In this document: positions 12,601-26,200 of the stretch, in pieces
Layout: each line of letters begins with the position of its first letter
How positions within the stretch are numbered: position 1 is the stretch's first letter
Origin: Balanoglossus misakiensis
Lineage: Eukaryota > Hemichordata
Direction of reading: 5' to 3'
Length of the DNA stretch: 64,000 nt
Assembly (NCBI GenBank): GCA_040954595.2
Contig: CM082593.2
Coordinates: 5,704,001 to 5,768,000 of the forward strand
Made by a program: the position numbers and the translations under genes
The notes under the pieces: generated by a model
The model's input: only the letters and a program-made list of their open reading frames with translations
Told to the model about the DNA's origin: nothing
Database searches by the model: none

Positions 12601-14683
12601 TGTGCCTTTGGATAGCATCTGTTACAAAGCAGGAATTCATCTCCAAGTCAATCTTTCCCTTGCAGTGTTAGAAGTGAAATGACAATAACCATTTAAATCT
12701 GTGATTGTTGCAGGGATTTCGTGATGGAAAATTCCGTTGTTTGATAGCGACAGATGTCGCCGCCCGGGGTCTGGATATTGCAGAAGTTGATTTGGTTGTG
12801 ATGTGTGAACCTCCTAAGGTAGGATTTTGTTCTTTTGCCGAGTGAATGTTAAACAGTTCTGTATATCATATCTTAATGAAGTTGTTCAGTTTAGATAGAG
12901 TTTACTGCATAACAACTATTTTTTGAAATCTGAAACAGAATTTTTTCGTTGAATGCTTGTTCCATGGTGAACGTTTTCTCATCTATGATTCACAGGATTT
13001 GGAGTCGTACATTCATCGGTCGGGTCGTACGGGTCGAGCAGGAAGAACTGGTGTCTCTGTGTGTTTTTACAAACCAAACGAAGAATATCTTCTGAAACTG
13101 GTCGAGAGACGAGCTGTGAGTGAACTTTGTTTTTATCGTCTCAGTTTCCATTTTGATGAAAACTGTCGTGTGTGAACTAAGGTGTGGATTGCTTCTTGGA
13201 TCTCAACAGTGATAATTTTACATTGGTAAACCAAATTCAGCTTCAACATCTTGCAGTAAGTTTTGTACTCGGTAGCATCAGAAACAAGTAATGTAGTCTC
13301 ATCTCAAGATGGCGTTGTGACCTTTGACCTTACCCATTCGGCCAATGATAAATCCTGTCATTTGTTCTGTAGGGAGTCAAGTTCAAGCGAGTGGGGGCAC
13401 CACAACCGAAAGACATCATAGAGTCATCAAGCAGCGATGCTATCAAGTAAGTGTCAACTTGTGTCTACAGCTTGTATCTCTGATGATATTTGCTCTCCCC
13501 AGTTTGTCTGTGCATCAACTGCACTAATTTGGCGTGGCACTGACATAAGACAATTCATCAGAGTTTTCATGACCTGCTTGTAATATATTCAATGTTTACG
13601 TGCCTTTTTCAGGAGTTTAGACACGGTACCGCAGAGCGCCGTCGAACAGTTCCGGGGCATAGCAGAGAAGCTGATAGAAGAGAAAGGCGCGGTTGAAGTC
13701 TTGGCCGCCGCGTTGGCCCACATGTCCGGAGCTACTGACGTCATGTCCAGATCGTTGCTCAACTCAGAACAGGTAAGGCAGATAGGAACAGATTTGAGAA
13801 AATGATTTATATTTTGCAAGTAACTTGCATGTACAAATAAAGTGTTAGCTGTTCGGAATTAATATTGGACAAACTCGCTCATAAAGACATACCCACACAC
13901 CTCATGTTCTAGCTACCACATCCTTAATTTTTTTCTCCCGTTTCCAGGGTTACACCACGTTTATATTCACGTGTCAGCAAGAAATGAGAACGGTCTCCTA
14001 CGCGTGGTCAGCATTAGGGAACCAGGTGCCGGAGTCAGTCAGGCAAGCCATCAAGGGAATGAAAATGTGCGCCAACAAGAAAGGGGCTGCCTTCGATGTT
14101 CCTAACGACAAGATTGAAGAATTGCAGGTATTGTTGGTTTTGCACTCAGTTCTTGTGTGTGTTTTATTCGACAAGAAAATGTGTTGCATTACGATTATGA
14201 GATGATGGCAGAATATGGCAGGGATGAAAAATTACTTTGTTTTCAAAAGTTCACTCATGTGAAGCAGTTGGATTATGCCTTTGAATTCATATATTATGAA
14301 ATATCTACAAAACATTTTTCTGGTGAGAGAGTCCTTTATCCGTTAATAGTCACCAAACCATGTGATAAATATCTATATTTGAACAAAGGAAAACCCAATG
14401 TTGAACAAAGGTAGGTTTTGTAGTAATAAAATAGGAAAGTTAACATTCTGTTTTGTTTTTGTTTCCATAGAAAAACTGGGTCGACAAGTGGGGGTGCGCC
14501 TTGGAGGAAGCAGTGTCCCTGCCGGATCTCGTGGACAGTGGCCCTCCCCCTCCCAGAAATGGATACGGAAGAGGAGGAGGGTTCCGTGGGGGTCGTGGGC
14601 GATTCCGAGGGGGAATAACGCGTCGGGATAGACCCTATGGTGGAAGTTCAAACTTCAAAAACAACAATTTCTTCAGAAAGTGA
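9691..14683 (+). CDS. DDX21: DEAD-box RNA helicase, nucleolar DDX21/DDX50 family (13 coding exons)
   Basis: Exons 9691-9804, 10171-10386, 10506-10581, 10743-10954, 11295-11559, 11804-11955, 12199-12405, 12714-12818, 12996-13115, 13373-13446, 13613-13772, 13948-14127 and 14471-14683 join in phase to 697 aa. Residues 1-110 are Lys/Glu-rich, like the nucleolar-targeting N-terminus of DDX21. The helicase core follows: Q motif GVTYLFPIQ (138-146), motif I ARTGTGKT (163-170), PTRELA, TPGR (246-249), motif II DEVD (270-273), motif III TAT (308-310), motif [11 protein letters not shown] (426-435) and motif [10 protein letters not shown] (456-463). DEVD rather than DEAD is typical of DDX21/50. A GUCT-type RNA-binding region spans about 568-640. 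The tail is RGG-rich (661-675). DDX21 acts in rRNA transcription and processing. An alternative ATG at 9715 has a better context (A-3, G+4) and would give 689 aa. Vertebrates have two paralogues, and this could be the pre-duplication form. Confidence 0.94.
10641..10673 (+). repeat. Short tandem duplication in DDX21 intron 3
   Basis: The phrase aacctgtattgaagt occurs twice in immediate succession, as a local duplication inside the intron before the exon that starts at 10743. Confidence 0.7.
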
Positions 14684-15230
14684 ACACGGACTTTTTCAAT
14701 CTAAAACCATGGTCATATTACCTCACCAACATGTCTGTTATTTATTATGTTCATTTTAATATAATGACATGTTGGAACTTAGGGTAAATAATGGGGGTTA
14801 CTGTATAATATCACTTGAGAGTTTTAGAAAAATTACCCAACTGTACTGCACAGAAAATCTTGTTCTCTTGTCGAATTGAGAATGCCCCTCACTGTTTCTA
14901 TGGCGATTTAAAAATAAGTGAAATGTCAACTTTTACTCCATAAATGATGGTATGTAACAGACGTTGCCATGGCAGTTTTATGAATATTGTAACTAATTAA
15001 ATGACAATGCGTAACAGATACCTGTCTTGTTTTCTTTGTATTTCCATTGTCCACATTTGTCGGTCGACATCAAAAACTTGAAAACCGCTGCACATTTTAT
15101 CTTGACCACAACACGGTTACTAGAAAAGTAACCGTGAGTCCACAGGTAATGATTTGTATAAATCCAGCTGTGTTCATGCAGGAGACAGCCGATCATGGAT
15201 TTGGGAATTATCAAAATTTCTTCATATTTG
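14684..15230. other. DDX21 3' UTR/flank up to the satellite
   Basis: AT-rich non-coding DNA of about 550 bases lies between the DDX21 stop and the first satellite unit. No canonical AATAAA is evident in it, so where the DDX21 transcript ends relative to the array is unclear. Confidence 0.5.
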
Positions 15231-16759
15231 GCGAAAAATCATGGGTTATAGCTCATGAAAATCATCCAAAAATGAGAATTTTTCGACTTTGCGGAATTTC
15301 AAAATTTGGCCGATTTTTGAAAAAATCATGGGTTATAGCTCATGAAAATCATCCAGAAATGTCAATTTTTCGACTTTGCGGAATTTCAAAATTTCGCCGA
15401 TTTTTGAAAAAATCATGGGTTATAGCTCATGAAAATCATCCAAAAATGAGAATTTTTCGACTTTCCGAAATTTCAAAATTTGGCCGATTTTTGAAAAAAT
15501 CATGGGTTATAGCTCATGAAAATCATCCAAAAATGACAATTTTTCGACTTTGCGGAATTTCAAAATTTGGCCGATTTTTGAAAAAATCATGGGTTATAGC
15601 TCATGAAAATCATCCAAAAATGACAATTTTTCGACTTTGCGGAATTTCAAAATTTGGCCGATTTTTGAAAAAATCATGGGTTATAGCTCATGAAAATCAT
15701 CCAAAAATGAGAATTTTTCGACTTTGCGGAATTTGAAAATTTGGCCGGTTTTTGAAAAAATCATGGGTTATAGCTCATGAAAATCATCCAAAAATGACAA
15801 TTTTTCGACTTTGCGGAATTTCAAAATTTGGCCGATTTTTGAAAAAATCATGGGTTATAGCTCATGAAAATCATCCAAAAATGACAATTTTTCGACTTTG
15901 CGGAATTTCAAAATTTGGCCGATTTTTGAAAAAATCATGGGTTATAGCTCATGAAAATCATCCAAAAATGAGAATTTTTCGACTTTGCGGAATTTGAAAA
16001 TTTGGCCGATTTTTGAAAAAATCATGGGTTATAGCTCATGAAAATCATCCAAAAATGACAATTTTTCGACTTTGCGGAATTTCAAAATTTGGCCGATTTT
16101 TGAAAAAATCATGGGTTATAGCTCATGAAAATCATCCAAAAATGACAATTTTTCGACTTTGCGGAATTTCAAAATTTGGCCGATTTTTGAAAAAATCATG
16201 GGTTATAGCTCATGAAAATCATCCAAAAATGAGAATTTTTCGACTTTGCGGAATTTCAAAATTTGGCCGATTTTTGAAAAAATCATGGGTTATAGCTCAT
16301 GAAAATCATCCAAAAATGACAATTTTTCGACTTTGCGGAATTTCAAAATTTCGCCGATTTTTGAAAAAATCATGGGTTATAGCTCATGAAAATCATCCAA
16401 AAATGAGAATTTTTCGACTTTCCGAAATTTCAAAATTTGGCCGATTTTTGAAAAAATCATGGGTTATAGCTCATGAAAATCATCCAAAAATGACAATTTT
16501 TCGACTTTGCGGAATTTCAAAATTTGGCCGATTTTTGAAAAAATCATGGGTTATAGCTCATGAAAATCATCCAAAAATGACAATTTTTCGACTTTGCGGA
16601 ATTTCAAAATTTGGCCGATTTTTGAAAAAATCATGGGTTATAGCTCATGAAAATCATCCAAAAATGAGAATTTTTCGACTTTGCGGAATTTGAAAATTTG
16701 GCCGGTTTTTGAAAAAATCATGGGTTATAATAGCTCATGAAAATCATCCAAAAATGAGA
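15231..16759 (+). repeat. Satellite segment 1: forward, 87-bp class
   Basis: About 17 units, nearly all of the 87-bp class. They show a sub-pattern in which a unit with atgagaat is followed by two with atgacaat. A diagnostic variant (aatttgaaaatttggcc instead of aatttcaaaa) recurs at about 15731, 15992 and 16688, that is 3 and 11 units after the first occurrence. Confidence 0.9.
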
Positions 16760-17485
16760 ATCGGCCAAATTTTGAAATTCCGCAAAGTCGAAAAATTGTC
16801 ATTTTTGGATGATTTTCATGAGCTATAACCCATGATTTTTTCAAAAATCGGCGAAATTTTCAAATTCCTCAAAGTCGAAAAACTCTCACTTTTGGATGAT
16901 TTTCATGAGCTTTTATAACCCATGATTTTTTCAAAAATCGGCCAAATTTTCAAATTCCGCAAAGTCGAAAAATTCTCATTTTTGGATGATTTTCATGAGC
17001 TATAACCCATGATTTTTTTCAAAAATCGGCGAAATTTTGAAATTCCGCAAAGTCAAAAAATGGACATGAGCTATAACCCATGGTTTTTGTCGAAAAACCA
17101 CCAAATTTTGAAATTTCGCGAAGTCGAAAAATTGACATTTCTTGACGATTTTCATGAGCTATAACCCATGGTTTTTGTCGAAAAACCACCAAATATTGAA
17201 ATTTCGCGAAGTCGAAAAATTGATATTTCTGGACGATTTTCATGAGCTATAACCCATGGTTTTTGTCGAAAAACCACCAAATTTTGAAATTCCGCAAAGT
17301 CGAAAAATTGTCATTTTTGGATGATTTTCATGAGCTATAACCCATGATTTTTTCAAAAATAGGCCAAATTTTGAAATTCCGCAAAGTCGAAAAATTGTCA
17401 TTTCTGGGTGATTTTCATGAGCTATAACCCATGGTTTTTGTCGAAAAACCACCAAATTTCGGAATTTCGCGAAGTCGAAAAATTG

Positions 17486-19597
17486 AAATTTCTGGGTGAT
17501 TTTCATGAGCTATAACCCACGGTTTTTGTCGAAAAACCACCAAATTTTGAAATTTCGCGAAGTCGAAAAATTGACATTTCTGGGTGATTTTCATGAGCTA
17601 TAACCCATGGTTTTTGTCGAAAAACCACCAAATTTTGAAATTTCGCGAAGTCGAAAAATTGACATTTCTGGGTGATTTTCATGAGCTATAACCCATGGTT
17701 TTTGTCGAAAAACCACCAAATTTTGAAATTTCGCGAAGTCGAAAAATTGTCATTTCTGGGTGATTTTCATGAGCTATAACCCATGGTTTTTGTCGAAAAA
17801 CCACCAAATTTTGAAATTCCGCAGAGTCGAAAAATTGACATTTCTGGGTGATTTTCATAAGCTATAACCCATGGTTTTTGTCGAAAAACCACCAAATATT
17901 GAAATTTCGCGAAGTCGAAAAATTGACATTTCTGGACGATTTTCATGAGCTATAACCCATGGTTTTTGTCGAAAAACCACCAAATTTTGAAATTCCGCAA
18001 AGTCGAAAAATTGTCATTTTTGGACGATTTTCATGAGCTATAACCCATGGTTTTTGTCTAAAAACCACCAAATTTTGAAATTTCGCGAAGTCGAAAAATT
18101 GTCATTTCTGGGTGATTTTCATGAGCTATAACCCATGGTTTTTGTCGAAAAACCACCAAATTTTGAAATTCCGCAAAGTCGAAAAATTGTCATTTTTGGA
18201 CGATTTTCATGAGCTATAACCCATGGTTTTTGTCTAAAAACCACCAAATTTTGAAATTCCGCAAAGTCGAAAAATTGACATTTCTGGGTGATTTTCATGA
18301 GCTATAACCCATGGTTTTTGTCGAAAAACCACCAAATTTTGAAATTCCGCAAAGTCGAAAAATTGACATTTCTGGGTGATTTTCATGAGCTATAACCCAT
18401 GGTTTTTGTCGAAAAACCACCAAATTTTGAAATTTCGCGAAGTCAAAAAATTGACATTTCTGGGTGACTTTCATGAGCTATAACCCATGGTTTTTGTCGA
18501 AAAACCACCAAATTTTGAAATTCCGCAGAGTCGAAAAATTGAAATTTCTGGGTGATTTTCATGAGCTATAACCCACGGTTTTTGTCGAAAAACCACCAAA
18601 TTTTGAAATTTCGCGAAGTCGAAAAATTGACATTTCTGGGTGATTTTCATGAGCTATAACCCATGGTTTTTGTCGAAAAACCACCAAATTTTGAAATTTC
18701 GCGAAGTCGAAAAATTGACATTTCTGGGTGATTTTCATGAGCTATAACCCATGGTTTTTGTCGAAAAACCACCAAATTTTGAAATTTCGCGAAGTCGAAA
18801 AATTGTCATTTCTGGGTGATTTTCATGAGCTATAACCCATGGTTTTTGTCGAAAAACCACCAAATTTTGAAATTCCGCAGAGTCGAAAAATTGACATTTC
18901 TGGGTGATTTTCATAAGCTATAACCCATGGTTTTTGTCGAAAAACCACCAAATATTGAAATTTCGCGAAGTCGAAAAATTGACATTTCTGGACGATTTTC
19001 ATGAGCTATAACCCATGGTTTTTGTCGAAAAACCACCAAATTTTGAAATTCCGCAAAGTCGAAAAATTGTCATTTTTGGACGATTTTCATGAGCTATAAC
19101 CCATGGTTTTTGTCTAAAAACCACCAAATTTTGAAATTTCGCGAAGTCGAAAAATTGTCATTTCTGGGTGATTTTCATGAGCTATAACCCATGGTTTTTG
19201 TCGAAAAACCACCAAATTTTGAAATTCCGCAAAGTCGAAAAATTGTCATTTTTGGACGATTTTCATGAGCTATAACCCATGGTTTTTGTCTAAAAACCAC
19301 CAAATTTTGAAATTCCGCAAAGTCGAAAAATTGACATTTCTGGGTGATTTTCATGAGCTATAACCCATGGTTTTTGTCGAAAAACCACCAAATTTTGAAA
19401 TTCCGCAAAGTCGAAAAATTGACATTTCTGGGTGATTTTCATGAGCTATAACCCATGGTTTTTGTCGAAAAACCACCAAATTTTGAAATTTCGCGAAGTC
19501 AAAAAATTGACATTTCTGGGTGACTTTCATGAGCTATAACCCATGGTTTTTGTCGAAAAACCACCAAATTTTGAAATTCCGCAAAGTCGAAAAATTG
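17486..19597 (-). repeat. 12-unit higher-order repeat, two copies of 1,056 bp
   Basis: The rare variants acccacgg (17515 and 18571), attttcataa (17851 and 18907) and agtcaaaaaattg (18441 and 19497) recur at exactly 1,056 bp, which is 12 x 88. The two copies are otherwise almost identical, with differences near the end of the second. Confidence 0.88.
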
Positions 19598-22500
19598 ACA
19601 TTTCTGGGTGATTTTCATGAGCTATAACTCATGGTTTTTGTCGAAAAACAACCAAATTTCGAAATTTCGCGTAGTCGAAAAATTGACATTTCTGGGTGAT
19701 TTTCATGAGCTATAACCCATGGTTTTTGTCGAAAAACCACCAAATTTTGAAATTCCGCAAAGTCGAAAAATTGACATTTCTGGGTGATTTTCATGAGCTA
19801 TAACCCATGGTTTTTGTCGAAAAACCACCAAATTTCGGAATTTCGCGAAGTCGAAAAATTGACATTTCTGGGTGATTTTCATGAGCTATAACCCATGGTT
19901 TTTGTCGAAAAACCACCAAATTTCGAAATTTCGCGAAGTCGAAAAATTGACATTTCTGGGTGATTTTCATGAGCTATAACCCATGGTTTTTGTCGAAAAA
20001 CCACCAAATTTTGAAATTCCGCAAAGTCGAAAAATTGTCATTTTTGGACGATTTTCATGAGCTATAACCCATGGTTTTTGTCGAAAAACCACCAAATTTC
20101 GGAATTTCGCGAAGTCGAAAAATTGACATTTCTGGGTGATTTTCATGAGCTATAACCCATGGTTTTTGTCGAAAAACCACCAAATTTTGAAATTCCGCAA
20201 AGTCGAAAAATTGACATTTCTGGGTGATTTTCAATAGCTATAACCCATGGTTTTTGTCGAAAAACCACCAAATTTCGGAATTTCGCGAAGTCGAAAAATT
20301 GACATTTCTGGGTGATTTTCATGAACTATAACCCATGGTTTTTGTCGAAAAACCACCAAATTTTGAAATTTCGCGAAGTCGAAAAATTGACATTTCTGGG
20401 TGATTTTCATGAGCTATAACCCATGGTTTTTGTCGAAAAACCACCAAATTTCGGAATTTCGCGAAGTCGAAAAATTGACATTTCTGGGTGATTTTCATGA
20501 GCTATAACCCATGGTTTTTGTCGAAAAACCACCAAATTTTGAAATTCCGCAAAGTCGAAAAATTGACATTTCTGGGTGATTTTCATGAGCTATAACCCAT
20601 GGTTTTTGTCGAAAAACCACCAAATTTTGAAATTTCGCGAAGTCGAAAAATTGACATTTCTGGGTGATTTTCATGAGCTATAACCCATGGTTTTTGTCGA
20701 AAAACCACCAAATTTTGAAATTTCGCGAAGTCGAAAAATTGTCATTTCTGGGTGATTTTCATGAGCTATAACCCATGGTTTTTGTCGAAAAACCACCAAA
20801 TTTTGAAATTCCGCAAAGTCGAAAAATTGACATTTCTGGGTGATTTTCATGAGCTATAACCCATGGTTTTTGTCGAAAAACCACCAAATATTGAAATTTC
20901 GCGAAGTCGAAAAATTGACATTTCTGGGTGATTTTCATGAGCTATAACCCATGGTTTTTGTCGAAAAACCACCAAATTTTGAAATTCCGCAAAGTCGAAA
21001 AATTGTCATTTTTGGACGATTTTCATGAGCTATAACCCATGGTTTTTGTCTAAAAACCACCAAATTTTGAAATTCCGCAAAGTCGAAAAATTGACATTTC
21101 TGGGTGATTTTCATGAGCTATAACCCATGGTTTTTGTCGAAAAACCACCAAATTTTGAAATTCCGCAAAGTTGAAAAATTGACATTTCTGGGTGATTTTC
21201 ATGAGCTATAACCCATGGTTTTTGTCGAAAAACCACCAAATTTTGAAATTTCGCGAAGTCGAAAAATTGTCATTTTTGGACGATTTTCATGAGCTATAAC
21301 CCATGGTTTTTGTCTAAAAACCACCAAATTTTGAAATTTCGCGAAGTCGAAAAATTGTCATTTCTGGGTGATTTTCATGAGCTATAACCCATGGTTTTTG
21401 TCGAAAAACCACCAAATTTTGAAATTCCGCAAAGTCGAAAAATTGTCATTTTTGGACGATTTTCATGAGCTATAACCCATGGTTTTTGTCGAAAAACCAC
21501 CAAATTTTTAAATTTCGCGAAGTCGAAAAATTGACATTTCTGGGTGATTTTCATGAGCTATAACCCATGGTTTTTGTCGAAAAACCACCAAATTTTGAAA
21601 TTCCGCAAAGTCGAAAAATTGACATTTCTGGGTGATTTTCATGAGCTATAACCCATGGTTTTTGTCGAAAAACAACCAAATTTCGAAATTTCGCGTAGTC
21701 GAAAAATTGACATTTCTGGGTGATTTTCATGAGCTATAACCCATGGTTTTTGTCGAAAAACCACCAAATTTTGAAATTCCGCAAAGTCGAAAAATTGACA
21801 TTTCTGGGTGATTTTCATGAGCTATAACCCATGGTTTTTGTCGAAAAACCACCAAATTTCGAAATTTCGCGAAGTCGAAAAATTTACATTTCTGGGTGAT
21901 TTTCATGAGCTATAACCCATGGTTTTTGTCGAAAAACCACCAAATTTTGAAATTCCGCAAAGTCGAAAAATTGTCATTTTTGGACGGTTTTCATGAGCTA
22001 TAACCCATGGTTTTTGTCGAAAAACCACCAAATTTTGAAATTTCGCGAAGTCGAAAAATTGTCATTTCTGGGTGATTTTCATGAGCTATAACCCATGGTT
22101 TTTGTCGAAAAACCACCAAATTTCGGAATTTCGCGAAGTCGAAAAATTGACATTTCTGGGTGATTTTCATGAACTATAACCCATGGTTTTTGTCGAAAAA
22201 CCACCAAATTTTGAAATTTCGCGAAGTCGAAAAATTGACATTTCTGGGTGATTTTCATGAGCTATAACCCATGGTTTTTGTCGAAAAACCACCAAATTTT
22301 GAAATTTCGCGAAGTCGAAAAATTGACATTTCTGGGTGATTTTCATGAGCTATAACCCATGGTTTTTGTCGAAAAACCACCAAATTTTGAAATTCCGCAA
22401 AGTCGAAAAATTGACATTTCTGGGTGATTTTCATGAGCTATAACCCATGGTTTTTGTCGAAAAACCACCACATTTCGGAATTTCGCGAAGTCGAAAAATT

Positions 22501-23283
22501 GACATTTCTGGGTGATTTTCATGAGCTATAACCCATGGTTTTTGTCGAAAAACCACCAAATTTCGGAATTTCGCGAAGTCGAAAAATTGACATTTCTGGG
22601 TGATTTTCATGAGCTATAACCCATGGTTTTTGTCGAAAAACCACCAAATTTTGAAATTTCGCGAAGTCGAAAAATTGACATTTCTGGGTGATTTTCATGA
22701 GCTATAACCCATGGTTTTTGTCGAAAAACCACCAAATTTCGGAATTTCGCGAAGTCGAAAAATTGACATTTCTGGGTGATTTTCATGAGCTATAACCCAT
22801 GGTTTTTGTCGAAAAACCACCAAATTTTGAAATTTCGCGAAGTCGAAAAATTGACATTTCTTGACGATATTCATGAGCTATAACCCATGGTTTTTGTCTA
22901 AAAACCACCAAATTTTAAAATTCCGCAAAGTCGAAAAATTGTCATTTTTGGATGATTTTCATGAGCTATAACACATAATTTTTTCAAAAATCGGCCAAAT
23001 TTTGAAATTCCGCAAAGTCGAAAAATTGTCATTTCTGGGTAATTTTCATGAGCTATAACCCATGGTTTTTGTCGAAAAACCACCAAATTTTGAAATTTCG
23101 CGAAATCGAAAAATTGACATTTCTGGGTGATTTTCATGAGCTATAACCCATGGTTTTTGTCGAAAAACCACCAAATTTCGAAATTTCGCGAAGTCGAATA
23201 ATTGACATTTCTGGGTGATTTTCATGAGCTATAACCCATGGTTTTTGTCGAAAAACCACCAAATTTTGAAATTTCGCTTAGTC

Positions 23284-26200
23284 GAAAAATTGACATTTCT
23301 GGGTGATTTCCATGGTTTTTGTCGAAAAACCACCAAATTTTGAAATTCCGCAAATTCGAAAAATTTACATTTCTCGGTGATTTTCATGAGCTATAACCCA
23401 TGGTTTTTGTCGAAAAACCACCAAATATTGAAATTTCGCACAGTCGAAAAATTGTCATTTTTGGACGATTTTCATGAGCTATAACCCATGATTTTTTCAA
23501 AAATAGGCCAAATTTTGAAATTCCGCAAAGTCGAAAAATTGTCATTTTTGGATGATTTTCATGAGCTATAACCCATGGTTTTTGTCGAAAAACCACCTAA
23601 TTTCGGAATTTCGCGAAGTCGAAAAATTGACATTTCTGGGTGATTTTCATGAGCTATAACCCATGGTTTTTGTCGAAAAACCACCAAATTTTGAAATTTC
23701 GCGAAGTCGAAAAATTGACATTTCTGGGTGATTTTCATGAGCTATAACCAATGGTTTTTGTCGAAAAACCACCAAATTTTGAAATTTCGCGAAGTCGAAA
23801 AATTGACATTTCTGGGTGATTTTCATGAGCTATAACCCATGGTTTTTGTCGAAAAACCACCAAATTTTGAAATTCCGCAAAGTCGAAAAATTGACATTTC
23901 TGGGTGATTTTCATGAGCTATAACCCATGGTTTTTGTCGAAAAACCACCAAATTTATGAATTTCGCGAAGTCGAAAAATTGACATTTCTGGGTGATTTTC
24001 ATGAGCTATAACCCATGGTTTTTGTCGAAAAACCACCAAATTTTGAAATTTCGCGAAGTCGAAAAATTGACATTTCTGGGTGATTTTCATGAGCTATAAC
24101 CCATGGTTTTTGTCGAAAAACCACCAAATTTCGGAATTTCGCGAAGTCGAAAAATTGACATTTCTGGGTGATTTTCATGAGCTATAACCCATGGTTTTTG
24201 TCGAAAAACCACCAAATTTTGAAATTTCGCTTAGTCGAAAAATTGACATTTCTGGGTGATTTCCATGGTTTTTGTCGAAAAACCACCAAATTTTGAAATT
24301 CCGCAAATTCGAAAAATTTACATTTCTCGGTGATTTTCATGAGCTATAACCCATGGTTTTTGTCGAAAAACCACCAAATATTGAAATTTCGCACAGTCGA
24401 AAAATTGTCATTTTTGGACGATTTTCATGAGCTATAACCCATGATTTTTTCAAAAATAGGCCAAATTTTGAAATTCCGCAAAGTCGAAAAATTGTCATTT
24501 TTGGATGATTTTCATGAGCTATAACCCATGGTTTTTGTCGAAAAACCACCTAATTTCGGAATTTCGCGAAGTCGAAAAATTGACATTTCTGGGTGATTTT
24601 CATGAGCTATAACCCATGGTTTTTGTCGAAAAACCACCAAATTTTGAAATTTCGCGAAGTCGAAAAATTGACATTTCTGGGTGATTTTCATGAGCTATAA
24701 CCAATGGTTTTTGTCGAAAAACCACCAAATTTTGAAATTTCGCGAAGTCGAAAAATTGACATTTCTGGGTGATTTTCATGAGCTATAACCCATGGTTTTT
24801 GTCGAAAAACCACCAAATTTTGAAATTCCGCAAAGTCGAAAAATTGACATTTCTGGGTGATTTTCATGAGCTATAACCCATGGTTTTTGTCGAAAAACCA
24901 CGAAATTTCGGAATTTCGCGAAGTCGAAAAATTGACATTTCTGGGTGATTTTCATGAGCTATAACCCATGGTTTTTGTCGAAAAACCACCAAATTTATGA
25001 ATTTCGCGAAGTCGAAAAATTGACATTTCTGGGTGATTTTCATGAGCTATAACCCATGGTTTTTGTCGAAAAACCACCAAATTTTGAAATTTCGCGAAGT
25101 CGAAAAATTGACATTTCTGGGTGATTTTCATGAGCTATAACCCATGGTTTTTGTCGAAAAACCACCAAATTTCGGAATTTCGCGAAGTCGAAAAATTGAC
25201 ATTTCTGGGTGATTTTCATGAGCTATAACCCATGGTTTTTGTCGAAAAACCACCAAATTTTGAAATTTCGCGAAGTCGAAAAATTGACATTTCTTGACGA
25301 TTTTCATGAGCTACAACCCATGGTTTTTGTCGAAAAACCACCAAATTTTAAAATTCCGCAAAGTCGAAAAATTGTCATTTTTGGATGATTTTCATGAGCT
25401 ATAACACATAATTTTTTCAAAAATCGGCCAAATTTTGAAATTCCGCAAAGTCGAAAAATTGTCATTTCTGGGTAATTTTCATGAGCTATAACCCATGGTT
25501 TTTGTCGAAAAACCACCAAATTTTGAAATTTCGCGAAATCAAAAAATTGACATTTCTGGGTGATTTTCATGAGCTATAACCCATGGTTTTTGTCGAAAAA
25601 CCACCAAATTTCGAAATTTCGCGAAGTCGAAAAATTGACATTTCTGGGTGATTTTCATGAGCTATAACCCATGGTTTTTGTCGAAAAACCACCAAATTTT
25701 GAAATTTCGCTTAGTCGAAAAATTGACATTTCTGGGTGATTTTCATGAGCTATAACCCATGGTTTTTGTCGAAAAACCACCAAATTTTGAAATTCCGCAA
25801 ATTCGAAAAATTTACATTTCTCGGTGATTTTCATGAGCTATAACCCATGGTTTTTGTCGAAAAACCACCAAATATTGAAATTTCGCACAGTCGAAAAATT
25901 GTCATTTTTGGACGATTTTCATGAGCTATAACCCATGATTTTTTCAAAAATAGGCCAAATTTTGAAATTCCGCAAAGTCGAAAAATTGTCATTTTTGGAT
26001 GATTTTCATGAGCTATAACCCATGGTTTTTGTCGAAAAACCACCTAATTTCGGAATTTCGCGAAGTCGAAAAATTGACATTTCTGGGTGATTTTCATGAG
26101 CTATAACCCATGGTTTTTGTCGAAAAACCACCAAATTTTGAAATTTCGCGAAGTCGAAAAATTGACATTTCTGGGTGATTTTCATGAGCTATAACCAATG

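Noticed and set aside
15047-16693. Long repetitive open frames (81-229 aa) in the forward satellite
   Set aside because: They follow from an 87-bp unit being divisible by three and lacking a stop in one frame. Single-base variants end them at random, and the 88-bp units shift frame. No start context, domain or splice pattern supports a protein.
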